64,000 bases of DNA from Oleiagrimonas sp963747595 (GTDB lineage: Bacteria > Pseudomonadota > Gammaproteobacteria > Xanthomonadales > Rhodanobacteraceae): assembly GCA_963747595.1 (NCBI GenBank), contig CAVVFO010000002.1, positions 1,550,001 through 1,614,000 on the forward strand, written 5' to 3'. Shown in pieces: positions 1 to 10,543 of the stretch. The notes under the pieces are model-generated. The model was not told where the DNA came from and did no database searches. It saw nothing but the letters and a program-made list of their open reading frames with translations. How positions within the stretch are numbered: position 1 is the first letter of the stretch; the number at the start of each line of letters is the position of its first letter. Both the position numbers and the translations under genes were made by a program.

Positions 1-919
1 GCCGCACCGCCGGGTACCCAGCTTGCAGGAAGCGCACCTGGTCCCCGCCGCGCCCGAAGCGATCAGTGCGGTAGATCATGTTGACGTGAAAGTTGGTGAG
101 ATACTGCTCGGCCAGGCCGGCCATGAAGCGCGCCACGTTGCGCGAAGGGGAATCCACTCCGCCTCCGTGATAGCGTCGGTAGGCTGCCTGCCTGGGTGTC
201 TCGTGGCTCTTCGTGCCCTCGGAAAACACGCGCACCGACGTGTTGTCGATCACGCCGTCGATGCCGTGGATGTTGCCGATGATGTCGTTGTTGAGGTCGG
301 CCTCGACCTGCCAGCCGTGCGCCCGCGCGTAATCGGCCATCACCTTGCCGCCGTAAAGCCCCTGTTCCTCGCCGGACAGCGAGGCATAGACCAGCGTGGC
401 CGGGAATTTGTACTTTGACAACACACGCGCCGCCTCAAGCACGGCCGCGGTGCCGGAACCATCGTCGTCGGCGCCGGGCGCGTCGCTGGTCTTGTTCATG
501 ACGTCGGTGACGCGCGAATCCAGGTGCGCGGTGATGATGATGACGCGGTTCGAATCGCTGCTGCCGCGCTGAATCGCGGCAACGTCCATGATCTTGGTCG
601 GTTGCGGGATACGGGACCCCGTCACCGTCTGCGTCGGCGTGATGACCTGGAGGCAGCCGCCACAGTCCCTGGAAATGCTCTGGAAACGGGACTTCACCCA
701 GCGTCGCGCGGCGCCGATGCCGCGCGTGTCCGACGTGGTCACCGACATGGTATGCCGGGTACCGAACTTCACCAGCCGCGCAATCGTCGCGTGCAACTGC
801 ACCGCTTGAACCTTGTTTGCAATGGCCCGCAGTTCGGGGTGCCCAGTCGGCGGCGGCGGCGACTGGGCCGCGACCGCTGCCGTGCTCATCAACGCCAGGC
901 TCAACAACATCACTCGCAT
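1..919 (-). CDS. M28 family zinc metallopeptidase (3' end beyond the window)
   Basis: Secreted or periplasmic aminopeptidase-type protein of the M28 family. The ATG at 917-919 opens a signal peptide (hydrophobic run MLLSLALMSTAAVAA, then Gln). Zinc-site motifs are visible in order: TAHLDSR with His132, GADDDGSG with Asp151, SGEEQGLYG with the catalytic Glu pair at 184-185, and a later Asp near 212 in EADLNND. The reading frame stays open to the left edge of the window, so about 306 residues are seen and the C-terminus is missing. An AGGAG-like sequence lies just upstream of the start. It diverges from yajD. The family is clear; the substrate cannot be told. Confidence 0.88.
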   Translation of the reverse strand, partial: MRVMLLSLALMSTAAVAAQSPPPPTGHPELRAIANKVQAVQLHATIARLVKFGTRHTMSVTTSDTRGIGAARRWVKSRFQSISRDCGGCLQVITPTQTVTGSRIPQPTKIMDVAAIQRGSSDSNRVIIITAHLDSRVTDVMNKTSDAPGADDDGSGTAAVLEAARVLSKYKFPATLVYASLSGEEQGLYGGKVMADYARAHGWQVEADLNNDIIGNIHGIDGVIDNTSVRVFSEGTKSHETPRQAAYRRYHGGGVDSPSRNVARFMAGLAEQYLTNFHVNMIYRTDRFGRGGDQVRFLQAGYPAVR

Positions 920-1094
920 CGTGCGTTCTCCTGAATCAGAGGTTTTTCCCATGCGGCTGGAACGTGCCGTTCTGCACAGGGAGACGGAAGTTCGTGCAGG
1001 TCATGCCATCTGACGCGCGTTCCGGAGGAACTTCGATGACAGTGTAGCGCCTGGAATGGTTTTCACCATCCGCCGTGGGCGTACACTTGCCTTG

Positions 1095-1469
1095 ATGCCT
1101 TACCACAAACCACCACGGAACTCGGACACGCTCGATCGTATCGTCGCCCAGGCGCGGCGTGATTCCGAACAGCGCGAAAAGGGCTACCGCGAGCGTGCGC
1201 TGAAGATGTATCCGTGGGTCTGCGGGCGCTGCGGTCGTGAATTCACGCGCGCCAACGTGCGCGAGCTGACCGTGCACCATCGCAACCACAACCACGACGA
1301 CAATCCGCCGGACGGCAGCAACTGGGAGCTGCTGTGCGTGTACTGCCACGACAACGAGCATGCCCGCTACATCGATCATGCCCACGGCAGTGCGCTCGAG
1401 CCGGATGCGCCGTCCACACCGGCGACCGCCAGGCCGTTCGAAGCGTTGCGTGATTTGCTGAAGAAGTGA
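1095..1469 (+). CDS. yajD: YajD family HNH nuclease
   Basis: Small HNH-fold protein of 124 residues, very close to the E. coli YajD pattern. The stretch YPWVCGRCGREF supplies the first CxxC, followed by RELTVHHRNHNHDDNP and GSNWELLCVYCHDNEH, which supply the HNH residues and the second zinc pair. I chose the ATG at 1095 (MPYHKPP) rather than the upstream in-frame ATG at 1056, because the family begins shortly before the YRERALKMYPW block. The cellular role of YajD proteins is poorly known; nuclease activity is expected from the fold. It stands alone, divergent from the M28 peptidase. Confidence 0.88.
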   Translation: MPYHKPPRNSDTLDRIVAQARRDSEQREKGYRERALKMYPWVCGRCGREFTRANVRELTVHHRNHNHDDNPPDGSNWELLCVYCHDNEHARYIDHAHGSALEPDAPSTPATARPFEALRDLLKK

Positions 1470-1675
1470 ACGCTTTTTTGCGCCCCCACCGGAACAAAAT
1501 GCGTCTACAGCCACGCCGCAGTGGGCCCCGTCGCTGATCGCAGCCGAGGGAGCTTCTGGTTGCGCAGGAGCGCCACATGACCACGCGCGTCAAGCAGATG
1601 CTGAAAACCGCCCACGAGGCGAGCTGCACAATTTCATGCCTGTTGCACACTTTCGCTGAAGGAGCGTCCACACTC

Positions 1676-3721
1676 ATGAACAACTCCGACTCCACCGCCA
1701 TACGGAATGCGCCATCGACCGGGATCGCACGAAGCCGGCGCGAGCCGCATCCCTTCGACGTCGATGATCTGGTGATGCTGCGGAGGGTGTCCGACCCGGT
1801 GCTGTCGCCGGCTGCCGACATGGTGGCATTCACGCTGCGCCGCACCGATTACGAGGCCAACAAGGGCATCGAAGAGATTCACCTGCTGGCACTGGACACA
1901 CCCGATGCCAGGCCGGTGACCCTGGCCGAAGGCAGCGGCCCGGCCTGGTCGGTGGATGGCAAGCGCCTGCTCTTCATCGCCGCAGCGGATGGCCGCAATC
2001 AGGTCTGGTCCGTCGCGGCAAGCGGCGGCACACCGCAACAGGTGACCGATTGCCCGGTGGCCGTCAACAATTTCCGGTTGTCGCCGGACGGCGCCTTGCT
2101 GGCACTCTCCATCGACGTGTTCGACGACGCTCCCGGTCTCGCCAACACCCGCCAGTTGCTGGACGCGCGCCAGGCCGAACCGGCCAGCGGCCACGTGTAT
2201 GAACAGATGTTCGTGCGCCACTGGGATACATGGGCCGACGACCGTCACTCGCAATTGTTCGTGGTGCCGCTGGACGATACGGGCCGGGCAAGCGGCGAAC
2301 CGCTGCACGTGAGTCGCGGCGTGCATGGCGACGTGCCATCCAAGCCGTTCGGCGACGCCAGCGAATATGTCTTTTCGCCGGATGGGAGCACCCTGTATTT
2401 CAACGCCCGGCTGGCCACGCCGGACGAGCCCTGGTCCACCGATTTCGATATCTACAGCGTGCCCGTGGACGCCTCGGAACCGGCACGCAACCTCACCGCC
2501 GGCAACCCGGCCTGGGTCGGCTGGCCGGTGCCATCGCCGGATGGTGCCACGCTGTATTATCTGGCCCATGCGGTTCCGGCCTTCGAGTCCGATCGCTTTG
2601 CCATCCACGCGCTGGATCTGGCCAGTGGCGAACGCCGCGAGGTGGCCCCCGACTGGGACCGCTCCGCGGCGCATCTGCGCATCTCCCCGGATGGCAAGAC
2701 GCTGTACGCCACGGCCGATGATCAGGGGCAGCATCCGCTGTTTGCCATCGATGCGATCAGCGGCAACGTGCGTGTGCTGCTTGCCGGCGGCTCGATCAGC
2801 GGGTTCGATGTGCGGGGCGGCCGCATCGTCGCGGCACGCGCCGACCTGCAACGTCCGGCAGACCTGTACCTGGGCGGTCACGACCACACGTTTCGAATGA
2901 TCACCCAGGTCAACGCCGAGACCATGCAGCCGGCACAGGTCGGAGCCTGGGAATTCTTCGAGTTTGCCGGCTGGAGCGGCGAGACCGTCCAGGGCTACGT
3001 GGTCAAACCGGCCAACTTCGAGGAAGGCCGCACCTACCCCGTCGCCTTCATCATCCACGGCGGACCCCAGGGCGCCATGAACAACGGCTGGAGCTACCGC
3101 TGGAACGCGCAGACCTACGCCGGCCAGGGCTTTGCCGTGGTCGCCATCAATTTCCACGGTTCCACCGGCTATGGCCAGGCATTTACCGACTCCATTTCCG
3201 GTGACTGGGGCGGCAAGCCGCTGGAGGACCTGCAGGCAGGCTGGGCGCATGCGCTGAAGCGCTTCGATTTCCTGGATGGCAATCGCGCTGCGGCGTTGGG
3301 CGCCAGCTACGGCGGTTACATGATCTGCTGGATGTCCGGTCAGTGGAACACGCCGTGGAAATGCTTCGTCAACCACGACGGCGTGTTCGACATGCGCATG
3401 ATGTATTACGCCACCGAGGAGCTGTGGTTCGACGAGCACGAACACGGCGCGCCGCATTACCAGACGCCGGAACGCTACGAGGCGCACAACCCGGTCAATC
3501 ACGTCAGCGAGTGGCGCGTGCCGACGCTGGTGATCCAGGGCGGCAAGGATTTCCGCATCCCGGAAAGCCAGGGCCTGGGTGCGTTCACCGCGTTGCAGCG
3601 GCAGGGCATCCCCAGCCAGTTCCTGTATTTTCCGGACGAGAACCACTGGGTCACCAAACCGCGCAACAGCGTGCAGTGGCACCGCACGGTCCATGCATGG
3701 CTCAAGCGCTGGACGGTCTGA
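1676..3721 (+). CDS. S9 family prolyl oligopeptidase-type peptidase
   Basis: Serine peptidase of about 681 residues with the two-domain S9 build. An N-terminal beta-propeller of WD40/PD40-like repeats (for example LSPDGALLALS and FSPDGSTLYFN) precedes a C-terminal alpha/beta-hydrolase. The catalytic triad is Ser544 in GASYGGYM, Asp625 in QGGKDFRIP and His657 in DENHWV. The frame is open from 1577, but the ATG at 1676 is preceded by GAAGGAG at a suitable distance and removes an unrelated N-terminal tail, so I start there. No clear signal peptide is seen, suggesting a cytoplasmic dipeptidyl or acylaminoacyl peptidase. Exact substrate specificity is not inferable. Confidence 0.9.
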   Translation: MNNSDSTAIRNAPSTGIARSRREPHPFDVDDLVMLRRVSDPVLSPAADMVAFTLRRTDYEANKGIEEIHLLALDTPDARPVTLAEGSGPAWSVDGKRLLFIAAADGRNQVWSVAASGGTPQQVTDCPVAVNNFRLSPDGALLALSIDVFDDAPGLANTRQLLDARQAEPASGHVYEQMFVRHWDTWADDRHSQLFVVPLDDTGRASGEPLHVSRGVHGDVPSKPFGDASEYVFSPDGSTLYFNARLATPDEPWSTDFDIYSVPVDASEPARNLTAGNPAWVGWPVPSPDGATLYYLAHAVPAFESDRFAIHALDLASGERREVAPDWDRSAAHLRISPDGKTLYATADDQGQHPLFAIDAISGNVRVLLAGGSISGFDVRGGRIVAARADLQRPADLYLGGHDHTFRMITQVNAETMQPAQVGAWEFFEFAGWSGETVQGYVVKPANFEEGRTYPVAFIIHGGPQGAMNNGWSYRWNAQTYAGQGFAVVAINFHGSTGYGQAFTDSISGDWGGKPLEDLQAGWAHALKRFDFLDGNRAAALGASYGGYMICWMSGQWNTPWKCFVNHDGVFDMRMMYYATEELWFDEHEHGAPHYQTPERYEAHNPVNHVSEWRVPTLVIQGGKDFRIPESQGLGAFTALQRQGIPSQFLYFPDENHWVTKPRNSVQWHRTVHAWLKRWTV

Positions 3722-3892
3722 ACACTGCCACGTTTCTGCCCTCCCACGCGAGCGTCGCGCACCGCGCCAACTGCCGCACCGCGCACACCTCACGCTCATG
3801 CAGCGCGGCGTACAGTGCACGCGTCATGCGACCTCTTGCACCATCCGCGCGCGGTTGCCTGACCCACTCACGACCTGCCCGGATGAAACGCC

Positions 3893-4489
3893 ATGATCAA
3901 CATGCAATGGTTCACCACCAGCGGCTCCGCGCTTTTATCAACGCTCCTTTCCGCGCTGGGAATCTATGTCGCGCTGCTGCTGTTCACCCGCCTCGCGGGC
4001 CTGCGCAGTTTTTCCAAGATGTCGAGCTTCGACTTCGCCATTACCGTGGCGTTCGGATCGGTGGTCGCCTCGACGTTGCTGTCGAAGACGCCTGCGTTGC
4101 CGATCGGCGTATTCGGGTTGGCCGTGCTCTATGCCATCCAGTTTGTGGTCTCGCGGGGGCGGCGCGTGAGTCGCCGCATCACGGCACTGGTCGACAACAA
4201 GCCGCGGCTGCTGATGATCGGCAATCAGATCCAGCACGAACATATGAACGCCGCGCGCGTGACCGAACTCGATCTGAAATCCAAACTGCGTGCAGCGGGA
4301 ATCACCCATCCGGACCAGGTGCTGGCAGTGGTCATGGAATCCACCGGCGACTTCTCGGTGATGGAAACGGGCAAGAAGGTCGATCCGGAGATTTTCTCGG
4401 ATGTCGCCGGAGTGGAACGGCTCCGTCGTCATCTCACGGACACGCCCGCTGCGCGCGCGGACTGGAGCGCGTCGGTTACCAATCTCTGA
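3893..4489 (+). CDS. DUF421 (YetF/YcaP-type) membrane protein
   Basis: Protein of 198 residues. Two or three hydrophobic helices lie in the first ~90 residues, with the family-typical segment RLAGLRSFSKMSSFDFAITV followed by GSVVAS. A small soluble DUF421 domain follows, where VDNKPRLLMIGNQI and ELDLKSKLRAAGI match the usual layout of the family. Members sit in the inner membrane with a cytoplasmic domain; their function is not established. The last 14 bases overlap tail to tail with the hydrolase gene on the other strand. Confidence 0.82.
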   Translation: MINMQWFTTSGSALLSTLLSALGIYVALLLFTRLAGLRSFSKMSSFDFAITVAFGSVVASTLLSKTPALPIGVFGLAVLYAIQFVVSRGRRVSRRITALVDNKPRLLMIGNQIQHEHMNAARVTELDLKSKLRAAGITHPDQVLAVVMESTGDFSVMETGKKVDPEIFSDVAGVERLRRHLTDTPAARADWSASVTNL

Positions 4490-5351
4490 CATGCGTATCC
4501 AGCCAGTCGCCAAGGCGAGCGATGACCTGGCCACGTGCCGGTTCCGCCTCGTTGAACAGCTCATGATAAAGACCATCGAAGACGTGCGTGGTGAGGTAGC
4601 CGCCTGGCGCTGCGGCAACGGCGAAATCGTGACTTCCCGTGGGGTCGACAAGCTGATCCGCTCCCGCCACCAGCAACAACGTGGACACGGCCAATGAGGC
4701 TGCGTCGTCGATGCAGGCGGCACCGGCACGAAAAATGAAATCGGCTAGACGCGGGGTGATGCGCCGATGGCACAGCGGGTCGTTGCGGTAGGCCGCGATC
4801 ACTGCGACATCATGCGTCAGTCCTTCCAGCCGCAGGCCACTGCGCATCGGCAAGTCGGGCAGGATGCACGCCAAGCCATGCGCCAGGATGCGCACCGCCC
4901 CGGAGGCGTGGCTGCGCAAGGCCGGCGACGAGAGCACCAGTGCCGATGGTTCCACGCGCCCGTCCAGCACCGCGCACGCGGCCACCAGGCCGCCCATGCT
5001 GTGCCCCAGGAGCAGTGGCGGTCTCTCGAAGTGCCGCGCGTAATCGGCATATACCGCCACCAGATCGGTCAGCAGGTCATCGCTGCGATGCAGCCCGCCA
5101 CGAGCCCCATTCGAGCGCCCATGCCCTCGTTGATCGTATGCACGCACATCAATGCCTCGGGCATTGAACCAGGCGGCGAGATGGCCATGGCGCCCGCTGT
5201 GTTCGCCCAGGCCATGCACGATCAGCAGTCCCTGCGCGGCGCCCGAGACTGGCCAGCAGCGAAGTTGCAGCACCTGGCCATCGGCCATGCGCTGGGCACC
5301 GGGATGCCCCGCCTCAGCAGAAGCGGGAGTCGTTGCCGAGTGGATGTTCAT
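4476..5351 (-). CDS. Alpha/beta hydrolase, monoacylglycerol lipase / lysophospholipase type
   Basis: Protein of 291 residues of the Hydrolase_4 (S33-like) group. It shows the oxyanion region HGLGEHSGRH, the YDQRGHGRS strand-turn, the nucleophile elbow GHSMGG with Ser118, an acid near Asp232/236 in VAGADQLVDP, and His263 in GLYHELFNE. This pattern is typical of bacterial monoacylglycerol lipases and lysophospholipases (PldB-like). No signal peptide is seen. The start at 5351 follows directly on the region that holds a group II intron relic, so the promoter may lie within intron-derived DNA. Substrate is inferred only from the family. Confidence 0.82.
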   Translation of the reverse strand: MNIHSATTPASAEAGHPGAQRMADGQVLQLRCWPVSGAAQGLLIVHGLGEHSGRHGHLAAWFNARGIDVRAYDQRGHGRSNGARGGLHRSDDLLTDLVAVYADYARHFERPPLLLGHSMGGLVAACAVLDGRVEPSALVLSSPALRSHASGAVRILAHGLACILPDLPMRSGLRLEGLTHDVAVIAAYRNDPLCHRRITPRLADFIFRAGAACIDDAASLAVSTLLLVAGADQLVDPTGSHDFAVAAAPGGYLTTHVFDGLYHELFNEAEPARGQVIARLGDWLDTHVRDW

Positions 5352-5399
5352 GCCATGCGCCCGTATTGATCGAGATACGCATCATTGCAGAACCGGCAT

Positions 5400-5591
5400 G
5401 CTGCGCGCTGCGTACCCGGCGCCCAATCGGCATCTGTCGCTTCAGCAACCCATGATCGTCGACACGGCATCCTCGGACTTCCTCCAGACATCCGGTCACC
5501 CGCAACACCCTTGCCTCTGGCTAACTCTTCCCCTTGCCGGGTGAGCAGAGGACTTTCACCTCCAAGCAGATGGGCCCTGCCGGGCGCACAC
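5400..5591 (-). mobile_element. Group II intron 5' relic behind the ahcY terminator
   Basis: Read on the minus strand, the segment starts at 5591 with GTGTGCGCCCGGCAGGG, which fits the GUGYG 5' boundary of group II introns. It continues with GGAGGTGAAAGTCCTCT, AGTTAGCCAGAGGCAAGGG and GCGGGTGACCGG, all familiar from domain I of bacterial introns. The first base comes directly after the T-tract of the ahcY terminator; bacterial class C introns are known to insert behind terminator hairpins. No reverse transcriptase gene, domain V or 3' boundary follows, so only about 190 bases of the 5' end remain. The 3' limit is a guess. Confidence 0.6.
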
Positions 5592-5621
5592 AAAAAAGGC
5601 GCGGCTTCGAAGCCGCGCCTT
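5591..5621 (-). terminator. Rho-independent terminator of ahcY
   Basis: An 11-bp perfect stem (5596-5606 with 5611-5621) closes a TCGA loop. On the ahcY sense strand it is followed by six T residues (5592-5597, partly within the stem base) and then G. It lies about 40 bases after the ahcY stop. The T-tract is the apparent landing point of the intron relic. Confidence 0.88.
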
Positions 5622-5659
5622 CTTGATTGTCACTTTGCCGGTGCGGGACCGGACAGGTA

Positions 5660-7087
<1,428 letters not shown>

Positions 7088-7107
7088 TTGCAGTGTCTCC
7101 AGAATGC

Positions 7108-7212
7108 GGATGGGCGCGGTTTGATGGATAGGCACCGAGCCTGACAAACGTTCCGTGCATGGTCCGTTTATGACCAAACGCCATGAACGATGTTGCAGCG
7201 CCCCTCGGCAGG
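7108..7212 (-). promoter_or_regulatory. SAH riboswitch upstream of ahcY
   Basis: The minus-strand leader carries the ahcY-motif signature CCGAGGGGCGCTGCAAC (about 7192-7208) and a partner GTCAGGCTCGG (7135-7145). CCGAG (7204-7208) pairs with CTCGG (7135-7139). GGGCGC (7198-7203) pairs with GCGCCC (7112-7117) to form the pseudoknot-type helix. The leader ends about 20 bases before the start codon, next to the GGAG ribosome site. Known members raise ahcY expression when SAH accumulates. Placement, pairing and downstream gene all agree. Confidence 0.88.
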
Positions 7213-7226
7213 TGAAGCGAACGCCC

Positions 7227-7232
7227 ATTATA
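7227..7232 (-). promoter_or_regulatory. Promoter -10 of ahcY
   Basis: Perfect TATAAT on the minus strand (ATTATA on the plus strand). It places the transcription start near 7220, a few bases before the SAH riboswitch aptamer. No strong -35 hexamer is seen at the expected distance. Confidence 0.65.
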
Positions 7233-7356
7233 ACGCGGTGTCGCGCGGATCACTGCAGTCGCTGCGAGCACCGTTGCGGCGCCGCTTGTGGCGGCAGCTG
7301 ACTTCACGTTCACTTGCCGGCTCGTATGATGGGGAGATTCACTCGAGGGAGATCCC

Positions 7357-10077
7357 ATGAGCAACCAATCCGATCGCGCCGACATCGATTTTCCCGCGCA
7401 CGATGACCCGCTGCGCGAAAACGTACGTCGGCTTGGCGCCCTGGTGGGCGACATGCTCACCGAACAGCGCGGCACCGCATTTTTCGATCAGGTCGAACTG
7501 GTCCGGCAGACGGCAATCGGGCGCCGCGAGCAGAATGCCGAGGTCAACGTGCTGGCCGGGATGCTCAAGGAGATGGACGCCGCCGATGCCGAAGCGCTGG
7601 CGCGTGCCTTCGCCACCTATTTTCACGCCGTCAACATCGCCGAGCGCGTGCATCGCATCCGCCGCCACCGCGATTATCAGCTGGCCGGTGCGGCACCGCA
7701 GCCAGAATCTCTGGCGGAGGTGCTGTCGACCCTCAAGCAGCAGGGCGTGGATGTCCACGAACTGCAGCAATGGCTGCAGACACTGGATGTGGAGCCCGTG
7801 TTCACCGCCCATCCCACCGAAGCCGTGCGCCGTTCGCTGCTGGAAAAGGAACAGGAGATCGTGCGCGCGCTGGTGGACGATTTCGACCCCGGCCGACTGC
7901 CGCGCGAACGCGATGCGGACACGGCACGCATGCGTACCGCACTGAGTGCCAGCTGGCAGACCGCCGAGGCATCGTCCATCAAGCCCAGCGTGCAGGACGA
8001 GTTCGAGCACGTCACCTTCTATCTCTCCGACCCCCTTTACCGCGTCCTGCCCGCGTTCTACGAAAATTTCGAGCGCGACCTGAAGGCGGTCTATGGCGTC
8101 GATATTCCATTGCCGCGGGTGTTGCGTTTCGCCTCCTGGGTCGGTGGCGACATGGACGGCAACCCCAACGTGGGCGCCGACACCATTGCCGAGACGCTGC
8201 GCGCGCAACGCGCCCAGGTCCTGCAACGTTATCTGGGCGAGTGCGAACATCTTGGCCGCCTGCTCAGCCAGACCGAGGATCGGGTCGAGATCGATCCGCT
8301 GCTGCGTGAACGGCTGGACGATTACCGACAGCGCTTTCCGGAGGCCGCCGAGGCGATCCGCCCGCGCCACCGCGACATGCCCTACCGCAGCCTGTTGATG
8401 CTGATGGCCGCGCGGCTGCGCGCCACCCTGGATGACAGCGACGGCGCCTACGTCAATGCCGACGGTTTCGAGAACGACGTGCGCCTGATTGCCGAGAGCC
8501 TGGACGAACACAAGGGCAGGAATGCCGGCCTGTTCGCGGTCAAGCGCCTGCAACGGCGCGTGCATACGTTCGGCTTCCATCTGGCGCGTCTGGATGTGCG
8601 TCAGGATGCACGCGTGCACGCCGATGCGCTGGCCGCGCTGCTGGGCGACGCGGACTGGGCAGAGCGCGACGCCACCCACCAGGCCGAAACGCTGGGTCCA
8701 TACGCCGCCGGGGACAAGACCTTCGGACCCAGCGACGACGCCGCGGCAACCACACTGCGCGACGTCTTCGCCGCGCTGCTCACGGGTCGCGAACGCTACG
8801 GCGTGGCTGCCACCGGGCCGTACATCATCAGCATGGCCGAATCGGCCGCCGATGTGCTGGCGGTGCTGGCGCTGGCACGCTACGGCGGTCTGGTGGAAGA
8901 CAACAAAGAGGCCGCCGTTCCCCTGGACGTCGCTCCGCTGTTCGAAACCGTGGACGACCTCAAGCAGGGCGCCACCACCCTGCAGGCCCTGCTGGATGAT
9001 CCCGTCTACCGCGCTCACCTGCGGCAGCGCGGCGATCGCCAGATGATCATGCTGGGCTACTCCGACAGCGGCAAGGACGGCGGTATCGTCGCCGCGCGCT
9101 GGGCGCTGCAGCGCGCGCAGACGGAGTTGCTGGAAACCGCTGCGAAAGCCGATATCCAGCTGGTGTTCTTCCACGGCCGCGGCGGCTCGGTCAGCCGTGG
9201 CGGTTCGCGCATCACCCCGGCGCTGATGTCCTCGCCGCGCGGCTCCGTTGCCGGCCATCTGCGCGCCACCGAACAGGGCGAGGTGATCCACCGCAAGTAC
9301 GGCATCCGCGCGCTGGGTCTGCGCAACCTGGAACAGACCGTGGGGGCCACGCTGCGTGCCTCCATGCGTCCGCTGGATGCCGACCCGCGCGAAGCCGAGT
9401 GGCACAAGCACATGAGCGTGCTGGCCGATGCCGGTCGCAAGACCTATCGCGCCTTCGTCACCGATGACGATTTCGTCGACTACTTCCGCACCGCCACACC
9501 CATCGACGTGATCGAGCACATGACGCTGGGCTCGCGTCCTTCCAGTCGCCGCAGCATGCGCGGCGTGCAGGATCTGCGTGCCATCCCGTGGGTGTTCTCC
9601 TGGACCCAGTGCCGCTCGATCCTGCCCGGCTGGTACGGCATCGGCAGTGCCCTGGAGGCCGGCGCGGAGGCATTCGGCGAAGACACGCTCAAGGAAATGG
9701 CACGCGACTGGCCGTTCCTGGTCACGCTTCTGGACGATGTGGAAATGGTGCTGGCCAAGTCCGACCTGGGCATCGCCGAACTGTTTTCCGGTCTCTCCGG
9801 CCCCTTGCACACGCATTTCTTCCCCAAGGTGCAGGAAGAGCATGCACGCGCCGTGAAATGGATCCTGCGCCTGCGCGAGCAGGATTCACTGCTCACGGAC
9901 GACCGCCGCCTGGCCCTGTCCATCCGCCTCCGCAACCCGTACGTGGATCCGATGAGCCTGCTGCAGGTCGATCTGCTCGAGCGCTGGCGCGCCAGCGGCA
10001 GTGAAGACGACGACCTGCTGCGCGCGCTGGTCGCGTGCGTCAACGGCGTGTCACAGGGGCTGCAGAATACCGGTTGA
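7357..10077 (+). CDS. ppc: Phosphoenolpyruvate carboxylase
   Basis: Anaplerotic enzyme that carboxylates PEP to oxaloacetate. The 906-residue product is slightly longer than the E. coli enzyme (883). The catalytic His152 lies in VFTAHPTEAVRRS, the second signature is FFHGRGGSVSRGG with His606, and the chain ends in the typical QNTG. Start ATG at 7357 has GAGGGAG just upstream. It is divergent from ahcY, with both promoters in a 270-base region. Together with pckG at 36.9 kb the window encodes both the forward and reverse PEP-oxaloacetate steps. Confidence 0.97.
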   Translation: MSNQSDRADIDFPAHDDPLRENVRRLGALVGDMLTEQRGTAFFDQVELVRQTAIGRREQNAEVNVLAGMLKEMDAADAEALARAFATYFHAVNIAERVHRIRRHRDYQLAGAAPQPESLAEVLSTLKQQGVDVHELQQWLQTLDVEPVFTAHPTEAVRRSLLEKEQEIVRALVDDFDPGRLPRERDADTARMRTALSASWQTAEASSIKPSVQDEFEHVTFYLSDPLYRVLPAFYENFERDLKAVYGVDIPLPRVLRFASWVGGDMDGNPNVGADTIAETLRAQRAQVLQRYLGECEHLGRLLSQTEDRVEIDPLLRERLDDYRQRFPEAAEAIRPRHRDMPYRSLLMLMAARLRATLDDSDGAYVNADGFENDVRLIAESLDEHKGRNAGLFAVKRLQRRVHTFGFHLARLDVRQDARVHADALAALLGDADWAERDATHQAETLGPYAAGDKTFGPSDDAAATTLRDVFAALLTGRERYGVAATGPYIISMAESAADVLAVLALARYGGLVEDNKEAAVPLDVAPLFETVDDLKQGATTLQALLDDPVYRAHLRQRGDRQMIMLGYSDSGKDGGIVAARWALQRAQTELLETAAKADIQLVFFHGRGGSVSRGGSRITPALMSSPRGSVAGHLRATEQGEVIHRKYGIRALGLRNLEQTVGATLRASMRPLDADPREAEWHKHMSVLADAGRKTYRAFVTDDDFVDYFRTATPIDVIEHMTLGSRPSSRRSMRGVQDLRAIPWVFSWTQCRSILPGWYGIGSALEAGAEAFGEDTLKEMARDWPFLVTLLDDVEMVLAKSDLGIAELFSGLSGPLHTHFFPKVQEEHARAVKWILRLREQDSLLTDDRRLALSIRLRNPYVDPMSLLQVDLLERWRASGSEDDDLLRALVACVNGVSQGLQNTG

Positions 10078-10273
10078 TCCCATGCGCCAACGGACTGCCG
10101 TTCGTCACCGCCATCACGCCGGGCCGGCCCGGGATCGGTCCGGCGTTGCCGTGGCAGATCGCCCGGTACAGGGCGAGCCACACTACGCACGGATAGTTCA
10201 GGAATCGCCGCGCGCTCATGCCTGCCGTTGACCGGATCCCGCGCCGGGCAAGCATCGCTGCGAAGGGTCCGTC

Positions 10274-10543
10274 CTACCGGAAACAGGCATGCAGCGCCTC
10301 GATGCGTGCAGCGCGCGGCAGGCGCTTCCAGGCCATTTCCAGTTTCAGCGCGGTGGAGCGATCGGCCACGCACACCCAGCCCAACAGGCGCCGCGGCGGA
10401 TTGGAGCGGGTGAAACGGGCGCCCTTGCCGGCCACATGCTGCGCATAGCGGCGCTGCGGATCGCGCGCGATGCCGGTGTAGACGCGGCCGTCGCGGCACT
10501 CGATCAGGTAGACCGCCCAGACGCCGGCTTCAAGTGCCGGCAT
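10274..10543 (-). CDS. GIY-YIG nuclease superfamily protein (UPF0213-like)
   Basis: Small protein of 89 residues with the GIY-YIG core: VWAVYLIECRDGRVYTGI followed by DPQRRYAQH and the family-typical KGARFTRSNPPRRLLGWV. The ATG at 10541-10543 gives the expected short N-terminus. It overlaps the 3' end of nhaA by 14 bases, so it is probably read from the nhaA transcript by translational coupling. Its role in DNA metabolism is unknown; UPF0213 members lack a demonstrated substrate. Confidence 0.82.
   Translation of the reverse strand: MPALEAGVWAVYLIECRDGRVYTGIARDPQRRYAQHVAGKGARFTRSNPPRRLLGWVCVADRSTALKLEMAWKRLPRAARIEALHACFR

Noticed and set aside
1634..3820. 728-codon frame antisense to the S9 peptidase
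   Set aside because: No domain, no ribosome site, and the S9 triad on the plus strand is intact.
8755..8775. Isolated GACGTCTT met-box-like octamer inside ppc
   Set aside because: Single, not tandem, and in the middle of a coding region; chance matches are expected.
7339..9843. Open frame of more than 800 codons antisense to ppc
   Set aside because: High-GC shadow frame: composition is His/Gln/Arg-rich, no domain is recognisable, and ppc on the other strand is unmistakable.
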